This document shows positions 1 through 8,518 of a stretch of DNA of 51,682 nucleotides, in pieces. The stretch spans positions 1 through 51,682 of the forward strand of contig NZ_JAEPKU010000014.1 in the NCBI RefSeq assembly GCF_016652235.1, read 5' to 3'. Numbering within the stretch: position 1 is the first letter of the stretch; each line of letters starts with the position of its first letter. This stretch comes from Dysgonomonas sp. Marseille-P4677 (GTDB lineage Bacteria > Bacteroidota > Bacteroidia > Bacteroidales > Dysgonomonadaceae). Position numbers and translations under genes: made by a program. Under the pieces are notes generated by a model, which was not told where the DNA came from, made no database searches, and worked only from the letters and a program-made list of their open reading frames with translations.

Positions 1-31
1 TCTCTAAAATTCTATTTTAGAGAGTTTTTTT
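1..31 (+). terminator. Rho-independent terminator of an upstream chromosomal gene
   Basis: A perfect 10-bp stem (1-10 with 14-23) with a 3-nt loop is followed by a run of seven T (25-31). It lies outside the mobile element, left of attL, so it most likely ends a chromosomal gene before the window. Confidence 0.75.
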
Positions 32-58
32 ATTTTCTACCGGAAATCTGTCTGTTCG

Positions 59-87
59 TTTCCGAGTTTTCAGTGATCCGAGCGGGA
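59..87 (+). other. attL: imperfect copy of the tRNA-Arg 3' end
   Basis: This 29-bp stretch matches 50833-50861 at 26 of 29 positions. Positions 72-87 are identical to the end of the tRNA-Arg gene, and 59-65 (TTTCCGA) are also identical. The three differences all fall in the 6 bp between them (66-71). Direct repeats at both ends of an element that carries an integrase at one end mark its boundaries. Identical arms around a mismatched centre fit an IntDOT-like recombinase, which tolerates mismatch between the cut sites. Confidence 0.8.
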
Positions 88-148
88 ACGCTACTTTATG
101 CTTTAAATGACTAGTTGTCAGTATTTTATTTTTCCTTGATGTGACAAT

Positions 149-161
149 GGTAACGATTTGG
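149..161 (+). promoter_or_regulatory. Candidate integrase arm-type site (left end)
   Basis: GGTAACGATTT occurs here 62 bp inside attL. The same 11 bases occur in reverse at 50663-50673 and near-copies at 50694 and 50706, inside attR. A motif shared by the two ends of the element and sitting beside the att cores is what arm-type sites for a tyrosine integrase look like. Binding itself is inferred. Confidence 0.55.
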
Positions 162-282
162 CAACTCGTAATTAATACGGCACTTTCATTCGCTCAATAA
201 GCTGTCTAACAAAGAATTATGTACAAATATAATCAATACTTCTGAATAAACACTCTTGTTTTTTATTTTTTATTACTACAGA

Positions 283-313
283 TTTGTTTTTGTTAATATT
301 TTGAGTAAATTTA
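283..313 (+). promoter_or_regulatory. Promoter candidate for the AAA ATPase gene
   Basis: TTTG (283-286) is followed after 19 nt by TAAATTTA (306-313), a 7 of 8 match to the Bacteroidetes -7 element TAnnTTTG. The ATG lies at 341. TTGAGTAAAT also occurs twice (301-310 and 324-333), which could be an operator. Confidence 0.4.
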
Positions 314-340
314 CTTGTAATATTGAGTAAATTAAATATT

Positions 341-1525
341 ATGTTTAAAAGGTCACATATAGAAACACTTACCAATCGGGTAAAAGAAGAAAGAAAGTTT
401 ATTCAGGTGGTAATGGGACCACGTCAGGTGGGAAAAACGACATTAGTGTCACAGATGCTAGAAAACATATCCATTGAACACCACTTTGAATCCGCTGATG
501 CTATTCCCAATTCAAATGCTACATGGCTGCAACAGATTTGGGAAAGTGTGCGTCTGCGAATGAAAGCAGGTAATATTGCTGAATATCTATTGGTAATAGA
601 TGAGATTCAAAAGATAGATAATTGGAGCGAGGTCGTAAAGCAACAATGGGACAGAGATACACGAGAAAAGATAAACATAAAGGTAGTCATACTCGGTTCA
701 TCACGTTTGATGATTCAGAGAGGGTTAACAGAATCGCTTGCAGGACGTTTTGAAACCTTATATCTAGGTCATTGGTCGTATGCTGAAATGGAGAGTGCTT
801 TTGGTTGGTCTAAAGAACAATATATCTATTTTGGAGGTTATCCGGGATCTGCATCTTTAATTAAGGATGAGGATCGTTGGAAAAACTATATTAAAGACTC
901 TCTGATTGAAACAAGCATATCCAAAGATATTTTAATGCTCACTCGTGTTGATAAACCTGCTTTACTTAAACGATTGTTTGAGTTGGGCTCACTCTATTCA
1001 GGGCAAATCTTATCCTACACCAAGTTGATTGGAGAATTACAGGATGCAGGCAATACAACAACGTTAGCTCACTATCTAAATCTGTTATCTGATTGCGGGC
1101 TTTTAGGAGGATTGGAGAAGTATGCAGGAAATGTAATACGAAAACGGTCATCCAGCCCGAAATTTCAGGTATATAACAATGCTTTATTGACATCTCAGGA
1201 TGATAAGTTATTTGAAGATGTCGTTGTAAATGCTAAAGAATGGGGACGATTGGTTGAATCTGCTGTGGGTACACATCTAATCAATCACTCTATTTCTGAA
1301 CGCTATAATCTATATTATTGGCGAGAAGGGAATGAAGAAGTTGATTTTATTCTCGAAAGAAATGGTAAAGTGGTGGCTTTGGAGGTTAAGAGTGGACAAA
1401 AATCAGATAACACAGGTATGGCTGTATTTGCTAGGAAATTCAATCCTTCACGGATGATGCTTGTTGGTACAGGAGGTATTCCTTATGATGAGTTTTTAAA
1501 GATTAATCCAAAAGAATTATTTTGA
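341..1525 (+). CDS. AAA-family ATPase with DUF4143 C-terminal domain
   Basis: This protein of about 394 residues starts with an AAA_14 ATPase domain: Walker A (GPRQVGKTT) near residue 25 and Walker B (LLVIDEIQ) near residue 90. The C-terminal part is the DUF4143 type, ending in a PD-(D/E)XK-like block (EVDFIL, then ALEVKSG). I chose the ATG at 341; a TTG 18 nt upstream is in frame but would place the start inside the promoter. Such ATPases are common single-gene cargo in Bacteroidetes mobile elements. Their substrate is not known, so no role beyond ATP-driven activity should be assumed. It is the first gene inside attL and stands alone, 60 bp before the next gene. Confidence 0.85.
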   Translation: MFKRSHIETLTNRVKEERKFIQVVMGPRQVGKTTLVSQMLENISIEHHFESADAIPNSNATWLQQIWESVRLRMKAGNIAEYLLVIDEIQKIDNWSEVVKQQWDRDTREKINIKVVILGSSRLMIQRGLTESLAGRFETLYLGHWSYAEMESAFGWSKEQYIYFGGYPGSASLIKDEDRWKNYIKDSLIETSISKDILMLTRVDKPALLKRLFELGSLYSGQILSYTKLIGELQDAGNTTTLAHYLNLLSDCGLLGGLEKYAGNVIRKRSSSPKFQVYNNALLTSQDDKLFEDVVVNAKEWGRLVESAVGTHLINHSISERYNLYYWREGNEEVDFILERNGKVVALEVKSGQKSDNTGMAVFARKFNPSRMMLVGTGGIPYDEFLKINPKELF

Positions 1526-1585
1526 AATGGTATTATGAAAATTGGTAATCGTTTAATTTAGAATATTTTTAGCTCCATAAAACAA

Positions 1586-3412
1586 ATGAAATACATATAT
1601 ATAACGATATTACTCACACTCATAACTATTTCCTGCAATAAAGGAATAGATATTCTTCCTTTTGACATTGATAAGGCGCAAACACAGATACTACAAAATC
1701 CAGATAGCATAGCAAATATCTTGGAAGGACAGATAAACGCGTTTACTTTATCTGGTCAAAATAAAGCTGATTATTGGTTTTTACTCACGAAAACTCACTT
1801 GCAACAAGGAAGAAGTCTAATCAATGATTCATTAATACATTTCTCTGCTGAGTATTATAAAACAAATAACTCACCTCATCTATCCACTGCGTATAGATTA
1901 GCTGCCTATCAAATAAATTGGCAGGGAAATAAGTATGCAGAGAAAGAGAATCTTTTACTAAAATCATTAGAAGTCGCAAAAAACAACAGAGATACAATTG
2001 AGATTGTTAAAACCTATAATGACTTGGCTTATTCTTATTTTAAAGCAAAAGAATATTCAAAAGCAATAAATACTTATGAAAGAATTATAGAACTATCATC
2101 CTGTTCGAGAACAATATCCGTATCAACTGCTATGATAGGAGTTGAGTATGCTATGCTTGGACTGAAAGATTCCTGCGTTACTTATTTTGACAAGGCTATT
2201 GCACTTGTTAAAAATGAAAATAACCAAGCCTTACTATATGATATGCTTCGCAGCTACGCCGATTGTCTTAACAGTTTTGGAGATAGCAAAAAGGCACTTG
2301 ATATAATTAACCAAGCCAATCAACTAGATGGGAGTTTCAATAATGAATATTACTCTAATTTTACATCTTTAAATGCCTTCTTAAATCTAAATCAGTTAGA
2401 TTCCGCAAAGGTTTATCTTGATTACCTGAGAAATAATAATCTCGCTATATCTCCCACCGATGAAAGTTACTTTTATGTCAATGATGTAACCTTAATGTTC
2501 CAATCTTTATATAATGAGAAAAAAGGACTACCATTAGAAATACTGAGTATGGCTCATCATGGAGACAATGCAATGAATGTTATTTGGAATAATTCAAGTG
2601 CAGATAAGGAACGAATTTTTACACAAAACAAACTCTCTAAGGAAAAAGACAAACTTGAAATAGAAAAAGCACAGCAATTACAGACTTATCTTATAATTAT
2701 AATTATTCTACTATTCATTATCGGCGTTATAATATTTACCTATCAACGAAAAGTCCTGAATAAAGAAAGACTTATTCAAGAAGCAAAAGAGCGTTTACAA
2801 GAGAATACTATCAGGTTATATGAAAATGAAAATCAGATAAAAGAGAACGAGGATCTAATTGGGGATTTGACAAGTCAGATTGAAGAGAATAATAGGACTG
2901 AAGAGGACTTAGCCAATATTGAACAGATTGTCGAATCAAATAGAGTATTACAAAAACAGAACAAAATTCTGAATGAGGAAATAGATAAATTCTCTGAGTT
3001 ATTGAATAAAAAAGGTACTGAGAAGATAAGTAATCAAAATATAGCTTTACAAGAAAGAGAGAAATTTCTTCTTGACCAATTGATTATAAATCATGATGTG
3101 TTGAAGAAGCTTAAATATTCTCCTCAGTTTGTTAAAGATGAACAATGGCCTTCAATAATAAATACCATTAATGTTTTGTATAATAACTATGCTGTACGTT
3201 TACAAACAGAATATCCAACTCTTACAGAAGAGGATATTCGTTATTGTTGTTTGATAGAATTACGTTTAAGCATATCGATAATCGGTACACTTATGGCGGT
3301 GTCTGCAACATCGGTATCCAAACGTAAGCAACGTATAAAAGAGAAAATGACCAAAATAAATAGCAAATTATTCAGCGAGCAATCCCTTGAAAATTACCTT
3401 TGGAATTACTAA
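1586..3412 (+). CDS. Membrane-anchored TPR regulator with C-terminal HTH
   Basis: The 608-residue protein starts with a lipoprotein-like signal (ILLTLITISC), followed by tetratricopeptide-like helices up to about residue 330. A strong membrane helix lies at about 368-388 (LIIIIILLFIIGVIIF). A long charged coiled coil follows (about 390-490). The end holds a helix-turn-helix resembling LuxR-type domains (SISIIGTLMAVSATSVSKRKQRIKEKM). Bacteroidetes carry many such TPR-membrane-HTH regulators, often beside the surface genes they control. Here the next gene encodes an outer-membrane barrel, so that gene is the likely target. Periplasmic sensing by the TPR part and DNA binding by the cytoplasmic tail are inferred from the layout. 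Confidence 0.8.
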   Translation: MKYIYITILLTLITISCNKGIDILPFDIDKAQTQILQNPDSIANILEGQINAFTLSGQNKADYWFLLTKTHLQQGRSLINDSLIHFSAEYYKTNNSPHLSTAYRLAAYQINWQGNKYAEKENLLLKSLEVAKNNRDTIEIVKTYNDLAYSYFKAKEYSKAINTYERIIELSSCSRTISVSTAMIGVEYAMLGLKDSCVTYFDKAIALVKNENNQALLYDMLRSYADCLNSFGDSKKALDIINQANQLDGSFNNEYYSNFTSLNAFLNLNQLDSAKVYLDYLRNNNLAISPTDESYFYVNDVTLMFQSLYNEKKGLPLEILSMAHHGDNAMNVIWNNSSADKERIFTQNKLSKEKDKLEIEKAQQLQTYLIIIIILLFIIGVIIFTYQRKVLNKERLIQEAKERLQENTIRLYENENQIKENEDLIGDLTSQIEENNRTEEDLANIEQIVESNRVLQKQNKILNEEIDKFSELLNKKGTEKISNQNIALQEREKFLLDQLIINHDVLKKLKYSPQFVKDEQWPSIINTINVLYNNYAVRLQTEYPTLTEEDIRYCCLIELRLSISIIGTLMAVSATSVSKRKQRIKEKMTKINSKLFSEQSLENYLWNY

Positions 3413-3514
3413 GGTCATTCTTTGTCCATATTCTAGGATGTATCTTCAATAGCAAACTGCTGTAATATAATCGTTTATCAGTTTCTATTTGTCCATATGA
3501 TGCCAATACCAAAA

Positions 3515-3547
3515 TAGTCTAATCAATATATGGTTAGTCTAACTTTG
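3515..3547 (+). promoter_or_regulatory. Promoter with paired GTCTA sites before the barrel gene
   Basis: TAACTTTG at 3540-3547 fits the Bacteroidetes -7 element, 22 nt before the ATG at 3569. Two copies of TAGTCTAA lie at 3515 and 3535 (GTCTA at 3517 and 3537, 20 bp apart), the second overlapping the -7 element. TTTGTCCATAT is also repeated at 3421 and 3488. Direct repeats two helical turns apart suggest a regulator dimer. Confidence 0.55.
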
Positions 3548-3568
3548 TCATGAAATAAAATTATTTTC

Positions 3569-5914
3569 ATGATGAAATCAAATCGACTTCCCACGGCGTT
3601 GTTTATATTTAGCTTTTTGCTATTATCTTGTACACTTTGCTATTCTCAGAATTTCAACGTCAAAGGGAGAGTTTTAGACGTAACAGGAAAGCCTATTGAA
3701 TATATTAATATTGTTTTCCTAAATATGCCTGATAGTTTATATTGCGGTGGGACAGTAACAGATAGTTTGGGCAATTTTAATTTTTCAGCAAAAGAGGCTC
3801 ACTTTTTAGTAGAATTCTCACTGATAGGCTATAATACTGTCCAACGCTCTTTCTCGTTGGAAAACGATATTGATCTGGGAAATATAACTATCACTGAAAA
3901 TGTATATGACTTAAGTGAAATTACTGTTACAGCTGTACGACCTCAATTTAGAATGACAAACGGCAATCTTGTTACCAATGTAGATAATACCCTATTAAGT
4001 ACGGTAGGAACAGCTAATGACATTTTGGAACACATACCGGGAATTTCAACTAAAGGAAGTTCGGGAATTACAGTATTCGGAAAAGGGGTTCCAGTCATAT
4101 ATATAAATAATCGGAAGCTATATAATTCTCAAGAATTAGACCAGTTGCAATCCTCCGACATATTAAGTATAGAACTATTAAACAATCCCGGCTCTAAATA
4201 TGATTCAGAGAACAAGGCAGTAATTATTATAAAAACAAAGCCCAAATCTTTAGGCTTTTCCGCTAATATTTCCGAAAGAATTAGGGTTGGAAATTATATT
4301 GGAAATACAGAAAACATCAATTTAACCTATACGAATAACAAGTTCAGTGCATATTTTTCGTATTATCATCATTATTTGAAGAACAAAACGCAGGAGAAAT
4401 CATCTTATCAGATTTATACTGATACGCTTTGGGGACAGTATATAAATCAACCATATATTTATATGGATAATACACATGATCTTTCGGCAAGTTTTGACTA
4501 CTCCTTTACAATGGGGCACATTGCCGGAATGAAATATCAAGGGACATTTTCTTCAAGCAAAAATACACTTAATGGAGATGAAAGTTTCTATGCTAATGAC
4601 AATCTAGAAGAAAGCATTATTAGTCGCACCTTGCAAACACAAAAACCAAATACACATTTGCTTAATGCTTTTTATGATGGACAGCTTAATGATAAATTCA
4701 GACTTCATTTCGATATGGATTATATACAAAAGAAATCTCCATCTAATCAAGTAACCGAAGAGAAATCTAGTATAGCGACAAATAGCAGAAAAGTTACGAT
4801 AAACAGCGAATCAGATTTCAAATTGATTGCAGGGAAAATGACGGCAGCATATGCTTTCAAGGAAAATTCCCAAATCGAACTTGGCACTGAATACAATATT
4901 ATTAAAGGCAAAGGTTTCTATACAAATAATGCTGATTTGAGTAAGAGCAACATATACACCAACGATGAAGAAAAAATTGCTGGATTTATTAGCTATAAAA
5001 CAGTTATAAAAGATTATCAAATCGGTCTTGGATTACGCTATGAATATGCACACGAAAAAGCAACCGAAGATTCTATAAAGATAGTGAGAGTAAATAAACA
5101 CTATAGTAACATATATCCGAATATAACCTTATCCAAAAACTTTAGGAAGGTAAACATGAGCCTAAATACCAATGGAAGAACAAGGCGACCTACTTTTTCT
5201 GAATTAAATAGTAATGACTTATATCTGAATCCATATTTGACCCAAAAGGGGAATCCGTATTTGAAAAAAGAAGATTACTATGAAGTGAACTACAACCTTA
5301 TGTATAAAATCCTAAACGTCAGTATGGGATATTCGTATGTGAAAAATCCGATAGGAATAGACTTCCTTCAAGATGAAAATTCTTCTGCCAATACGATTCT
5401 TACCTATAAGAATTACGACAAATATCAAAACTTTAATATACTCGCTACTATTAATTACTCTTTGGAGTTCTGGCGACCACAATTAACAGTAGGCATGACA
5501 AAACCTTTCTTTACAACAATGTATAGGGATGAGAAAAGTGTACGAAATAAAACCAGTTATAATATTGAGTTTTATAACCATTTTGTTCTACCTAAAGATT
5601 ATACTATTTCAGTTTATTTCACTCATCAGAGCGATTATGATTCATACATGACACGTTGGAATGGTTATACTGAAATGGATTTGAGGATTCGTAAATCTCT
5701 TTTCGACAAAACACTCACTTTGAATCTATATATCAATGATATATTTAACCGGAAGAAAGATGTAAACAATACATATATAGGGAAGCATAATCTTACAATA
5801 GATAGAAAGAGAGAAAGCCTATATGCTACTTTTTCTATTCAATACATATTTAATAACAGCAAGAAAAGGTATCAAGGGCAGAATGCATCTTCTGATGATA
5901 TAGATAGATTATAA
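3569..5914 (+). CDS. Outer-membrane beta-barrel protein (TonB-receptor-like)
   Basis: This 781-residue protein has a signal peptide (LFIFSFLLLSCTLCYSQ), then a carboxypeptidase regulatory-like domain (VKGRVLDVTGKPIEYINIVF, about residues 31-100). A plug-like segment (ANDILEHIPGISTKGSSGI) follows, then a long barrel rich in alternating aromatic strands. The overall plan is that of the Bacteroidetes outer-membrane beta-barrel family related to TonB-dependent receptors; there is no SusD partner next to it. It follows the membrane-bound TPR/HTH regulator by 156 bp and has its own promoter with repeated sites. The ligand cannot be read from the sequence. Confidence 0.85.
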   Translation: MMKSNRLPTALFIFSFLLLSCTLCYSQNFNVKGRVLDVTGKPIEYINIVFLNMPDSLYCGGTVTDSLGNFNFSAKEAHFLVEFSLIGYNTVQRSFSLENDIDLGNITITENVYDLSEITVTAVRPQFRMTNGNLVTNVDNTLLSTVGTANDILEHIPGISTKGSSGITVFGKGVPVIYINNRKLYNSQELDQLQSSDILSIELLNNPGSKYDSENKAVIIIKTKPKSLGFSANISERIRVGNYIGNTENINLTYTNNKFSAYFSYYHHYLKNKTQEKSSYQIYTDTLWGQYINQPYIYMDNTHDLSASFDYSFTMGHIAGMKYQGTFSSSKNTLNGDESFYANDNLEESIISRTLQTQKPNTHLLNAFYDGQLNDKFRLHFDMDYIQKKSPSNQVTEEKSSIATNSRKVTINSESDFKLIAGKMTAAYAFKENSQIELGTEYNIIKGKGFYTNNADLSKSNIYTNDEEKIAGFISYKTVIKDYQIGLGLRYEYAHEKATEDSIKIVRVNKHYSNIYPNITLSKNFRKVNMSLNTNGRTRRPTFSELNSNDLYLNPYLTQKGNPYLKKEDYYEVNYNLMYKILNVSMGYSYVKNPIGIDFLQDENSSANTILTYKNYDKYQNFNILATINYSLEFWRPQLTVGMTKPFFTTMYRDEKSVRNKTSYNIEFYNHFVLPKDYTISVYFTHQSDYDSYMTRWNGYTEMDLRIRKSLFDKTLTLNLYINDIFNRKKDVNNTYIGKHNLTIDRKRESLYATFSIQYIFNNSKKRYQGQNASSDDIDRL

Positions 5915-6047
5915 GAATTTAAATTCGAATTACTATAATCGTAGTATTGACTGTTCATTGGAACAGCTCAGAATTTTAAATAAGAAAGAGAAAAATAGGC
6001 ATAAAAATTTTTGTATATGTCTATTATTTGGAGATAAATATTTGTTT

Positions 6048-6078
6048 GTCTACGAATCTATTAAATTGGTCTACATTA
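6048..6078 (+). promoter_or_regulatory. Paired GTCTA direct repeat in a 278-bp gene-free gap
   Basis: GTCTA occurs at 6048-6052 and 6069-6073, 21 bp apart, the second as GTCTACATTA. The same ten bases recur at 7119-7128. The gap 5915-6192 otherwise holds no convincing gene. The pair lies about 120 bp before the lipoprotein gene at 6193. Confidence 0.45.
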
Positions 6079-6192
6079 TACAACTGCAGATGTTTTATCA
6101 TTATATATTTAGTAGCAATATAGGGATGAATAAGATTAAATCAGTTTAACTCGAAAATAATTTAAAAAGTATAACATTAAAAATAAACAATT

Positions 6193-6600
6193 ATGCAAGC
6201 ATTAAGAATTTTATTCCTATTTACAATGTGTATTTCATTTTTTAATTGTAGTGATGATGATTTCAAGTTTAGTACAGAATCACTAATTCAAACAAAATGG
6301 AAAGGAGATTTAAAGGAGTATCATAAGGGAGAAAACATTCGTAATTCGACAGTAGGAATCATATTTTACAATGAACAAGAGGGAGAGTATGATGTTAAAG
6401 CAGAAAATGCTTCTAACCCAACTAATACAGAGTTTAGTTATTCAATAGAAGAGAAAGTCCTCATTATAATGCCTAGTGGCATAACACTTGGAGGTCGATG
6501 GATAATTTCTCATTCAGAAAAAAACAAGATGACATTAGAACGAGGAACTGGCTCTGATGATGGATATAATGGAATAATGACTTTGACTAAAGTAAATTGA
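6193..6600 (+). CDS. Small lipoprotein, lipocalin-like fold
   Basis: The 135-residue product has a lipoprotein signal with lipobox FFNC (Cys 19), followed by an acidic stretch (SDDDF) typical of Bacteroidetes surface lipoproteins. The mature part starts with a W-K-G-D motif and shows short beta strands ending in a NGIMTLTKV strand, as in the lipocalin-like lipoproteins of Bacteroides. That family call rests on pattern only. It precedes another small lipoprotein gene by 42 bp and may be co-transcribed with it. Confidence 0.7.
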   Translation: MQALRILFLFTMCISFFNCSDDDFKFSTESLIQTKWKGDLKEYHKGENIRNSTVGIIFYNEQEGEYDVKAENASNPTNTEFSYSIEEKVLIIMPSGITLGGRWIISHSEKNKMTLERGTGSDDGYNGIMTLTKVN

Positions 6601-6642
6601 TCAAAATAAGGTCAAATTATATTAAAACGTAAATAAATAATT

Positions 6643-7026
6643 ATGAAATATATACTCATCTTATTTATTACTAGCCTTATCGCTTTTAGTTCCTCTTGTA
6701 AGAAAGGCGAAGCTAAATATGAGATGTCAGATTCTATCAAAAAAGAATTAAACTTAATAAATTTCACACCTGATAGTCTACTCAGTGTTGAATTAAGAGA
6801 TAAAAAGCTGAATCTGCTAAAGATTATTAACGACTGTATTATTGTCAAGAATAATCAGATAATAACTACTGCTACGCCTGAGACATTTAGAGATGTAAAT
6901 CTTTCTGAAGAATATTATAATCTCCTCTTGAAAAATATTGATGAATTTAACAACTATACGAAAGAGAATAATATTGAAAATGTGGATAAGATGATAGATA
7001 AAGCAAAAAATGAGATGTTTCGCTAA
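6643..7026 (+). CDS. Small lipoprotein, unknown function
   Basis: The 127-residue product has a clear lipoprotein signal (FITSLIAFSSSC, Cys 19 followed by KKGEAKYE). The rest is a charged, mostly helical chain with no motif I recognise. It lies 42 bp after the lipocalin-like gene in the same direction. The pair sits between the outer-membrane barrel and the excision genes, so both are probably part of the same envelope-related cargo. Confidence 0.65.
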   Translation: MKYILILFITSLIAFSSSCKKGEAKYEMSDSIKKELNLINFTPDSLLSVELRDKKLNLLKIINDCIIVKNNQIITTATPETFRDVNLSEEYYNLLLKNIDEFNNYTKENNIENVDKMIDKAKNEMFR

Positions 7027-7097
7027 CTTATAAACTTATAATTATATGGCTAGTATACTTTTACTCCTCAAGTTAGAAATAAACGTTTAGTCCGTTC

Positions 7098-7128
7098 GTC
7101 TACCAATAGCCTACATTTGTCTACATTA
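7098..7128 (+). promoter_or_regulatory. Paired GTCTA direct repeat before a decayed gene
   Basis: GTCTA at 7098-7102 and 7119-7123 are 21 bp apart, the second reading GTCTACATTA exactly as at 6069. The pair precedes the signal-peptide ORF at 7185 by about 60 bp. It is the third such pair in this 4-kb cargo block. Confidence 0.45.
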
Positions 7129-7184
7129 AATAATTAGACTTCTCTGATTGCATACATTTACTACTGAAATTAAAATAGGTAATT

Positions 7185-7283
7185 ATGCAATGCAAATCAG
7201 TAAAATCAATAATTCAAGTCTTACTGTTACTATTAGTAGGAAGTAATGGGTATGCACAGATATGCCTGAAATCAGAGTATTGA
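7185..7283 (+). pseudogene. Remnant of a secreted-protein gene (signal peptide only)
   Basis: ATG at 7185 opens a 32-residue frame that is an almost pure Sec signal peptide (basic start, LLLLLLVGSNGYAQ and a cleavage-like end) followed by seven residues and TGA. A signal peptide without a mature protein suggests a gene truncated after its first 100 bp. It retains an upstream paired GTCTA site like its neighbours. Confidence 0.5.
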
Positions 7284-7284
7284 G

Positions 7285-7314
7285 TAATTAATTCTAAATT
7301 AATAGAATTAATTA
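7285..7314. repeat. Perfect 12-bp inverted repeat upstream of rteC
   Basis: TAATTAATTCTA (7285-7296) and TAGAATTAATTA (7303-7314) are perfect complements around a 6-nt spacer. It is very AT-rich and has no T-tract, so it looks more like an operator or a cruciform than a terminator. It lies 83 bp before rteC. Confidence 0.45.
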
Positions 7315-7397
7315 TCTAATTATAAATTATTTACATGTAATTCTAGAGCTGTCGTTAAATTAAAAGGAGACAACTACCTATAGATATCAATGTTATT

Positions 7398-8246
7398 ATG
7401 GAGCAATTTATTCAAGATATACGACAAGAATTTAATGAAGAGATTCAGAATATTCAACAATCAGAATATGATATTATAAAAGAATCGACTCAGATTATTT
7501 CTGTATTAGAAGAGGTTTTCGAAAAGCTAAAAAAGTTTGTAACCAACCTGACTTTTAAAAATCAATCTGAAGAAATACAGTTTTTTAAAGAGGTAAAACC
7601 TCAGATGTTCAGTTTGCTGATTTATTACAATAAGGTTTACAACGTTGAGATGCGAATGCCCAATGGAACTGTAAATGACAAAAAACTATATTTAGAGAAT
7701 ATCCTTGGACGGATAAAATATTTCTTCGAAATGAATTTTGATTTCTATCACTATTATCGTTCAGGAAGTACGCATTTGGACAAATATTATTTTCTCAGGA
7801 GTAAGCCTGATATACAATTACTATTAGATAGCTTCTATTTTGAGAGAGATTCTAAATTTTCAACGAGTCATGATTTTAAGGTCTCAAAAATACTAGCTTA
7901 TGAGATGCTCACAGTGTATCTAAATAATAAGTTGATTCAATTAAACAAAAATGAATTTCCAACTGATACAATCAACTCTATACCAAAGGTAAAACTAACA
8001 TGGACAGGGAAGAAAGCGGAGCTTGTAGAACTTATATATTCTTGGGATACTGCAAAGTGCTTTAATAACGGAAATACTAATATAAAAGAGTTAGCAGAGT
8101 ATATTGAATCTGCATTCAATATCAATTTGGGCGATTTTTATCATACATTCCTTGAAATCAGAGAACGTAAAGGTAGTCGGACTCAATTCTTAGACAAGCT
8201 TATCAAATTTCTTAATGATAGAATGGATAATTTAGATAATAAATGA
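7398..8246 (+). CDS. rteC: RteC-family excision activator
   Basis: The 282-residue protein matches the RteC family, best seen in its C-terminal half: LTWTGKKAELVELIYSW, then a short helical region and IRERKGSRTQFLDKLIKFLNDRM. In CTnDOT, RteC activates the promoter of the excision operon (xis2c/xis2d/exc). Here it stands 1.1 kb before two Xis-like HTH genes, which fits the same job. Unlike CTnDOT there is no tetQ-rteA-rteB cascade, so the signal that turns on rteC is unknown. The ATG at 7398 has an AAGGAG-like purine run about 28 nt upstream, rather far; initiation may be weak or SD-independent. Confidence 0.85.
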   Translation: MEQFIQDIRQEFNEEIQNIQQSEYDIIKESTQIISVLEEVFEKLKKFVTNLTFKNQSEEIQFFKEVKPQMFSLLIYYNKVYNVEMRMPNGTVNDKKLYLENILGRIKYFFEMNFDFYHYYRSGSTHLDKYYFLRSKPDIQLLLDSFYFERDSKFSTSHDFKVSKILAYEMLTVYLNNKLIQLNKNEFPTDTINSIPKVKLTWTGKKAELVELIYSWDTAKCFNNGNTNIKELAEYIESAFNINLGDFYHTFLEIRERKGSRTQFLDKLIKFLNDRMDNLDNK

Positions 8247-8290
8247 ATCAGAATAATAAACTATATTTGTATGAATAAAATTGATAATAG

Positions 8291-8482
8291 CGGAAGTGTC
8301 AAGGATACTTCCTGAAATATAACATAACGTTCGCTGAACGTCTCGCTACGAAAACTGGTAATTTTTAGAAGGATGAGACGAGCAGAGTATCGTTCATACT
8401 ATACGAAAGTATGGTGTGGACGTGCCTGTTTCGTCCTTCGGGTATACCAGTACCTCGTAGCGGAGCGGTGCATGTTCCACAC
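8291..8482 (+). ncRNA. Candidate structured RNA between rteC and the reductase gene
   Basis: This gap (8247-8518) is richer in GC than its surroundings and full of complementary segments: GGAAGT/ACTTCC (8292, 8307), ACGTTC/GAACGT (8327, 8336), CGTCTC/GAGACG (8339, 8375), CGCTACG/CGTAGCG (8344, 8456), CATACT/AGTATG (8395, 8408) and GTGTGGA/TCCACAC (8414, 8476). Some pairings exclude others. In CTnDOT a small RNA, RteR, lies just downstream of rteC and lowers tra expression; this could be a counterpart, but no sequence match was tested. It could also be a leader of the reductase gene. Confidence 0.4.
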
Positions 8483-8518
8483 TTCTTTTTTGTATATTGC
8501 ATTCTAAATACGGAAAAC

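Noticed and set aside
5958-6149. 63-codon frame on the plus strand between the barrel gene and the lipoprotein gene
   Set aside because: It opens with TTG, has no ribosome site, biased low-complexity composition and contains the GTCTA pair; it is more likely a control region.
8411-8518. Upstream extension of the reductase gene by 36 codons
   Set aside because: The extra residues overlap the structured GC-richer segment, and the family begins with MRKIKLYIA at 8519.
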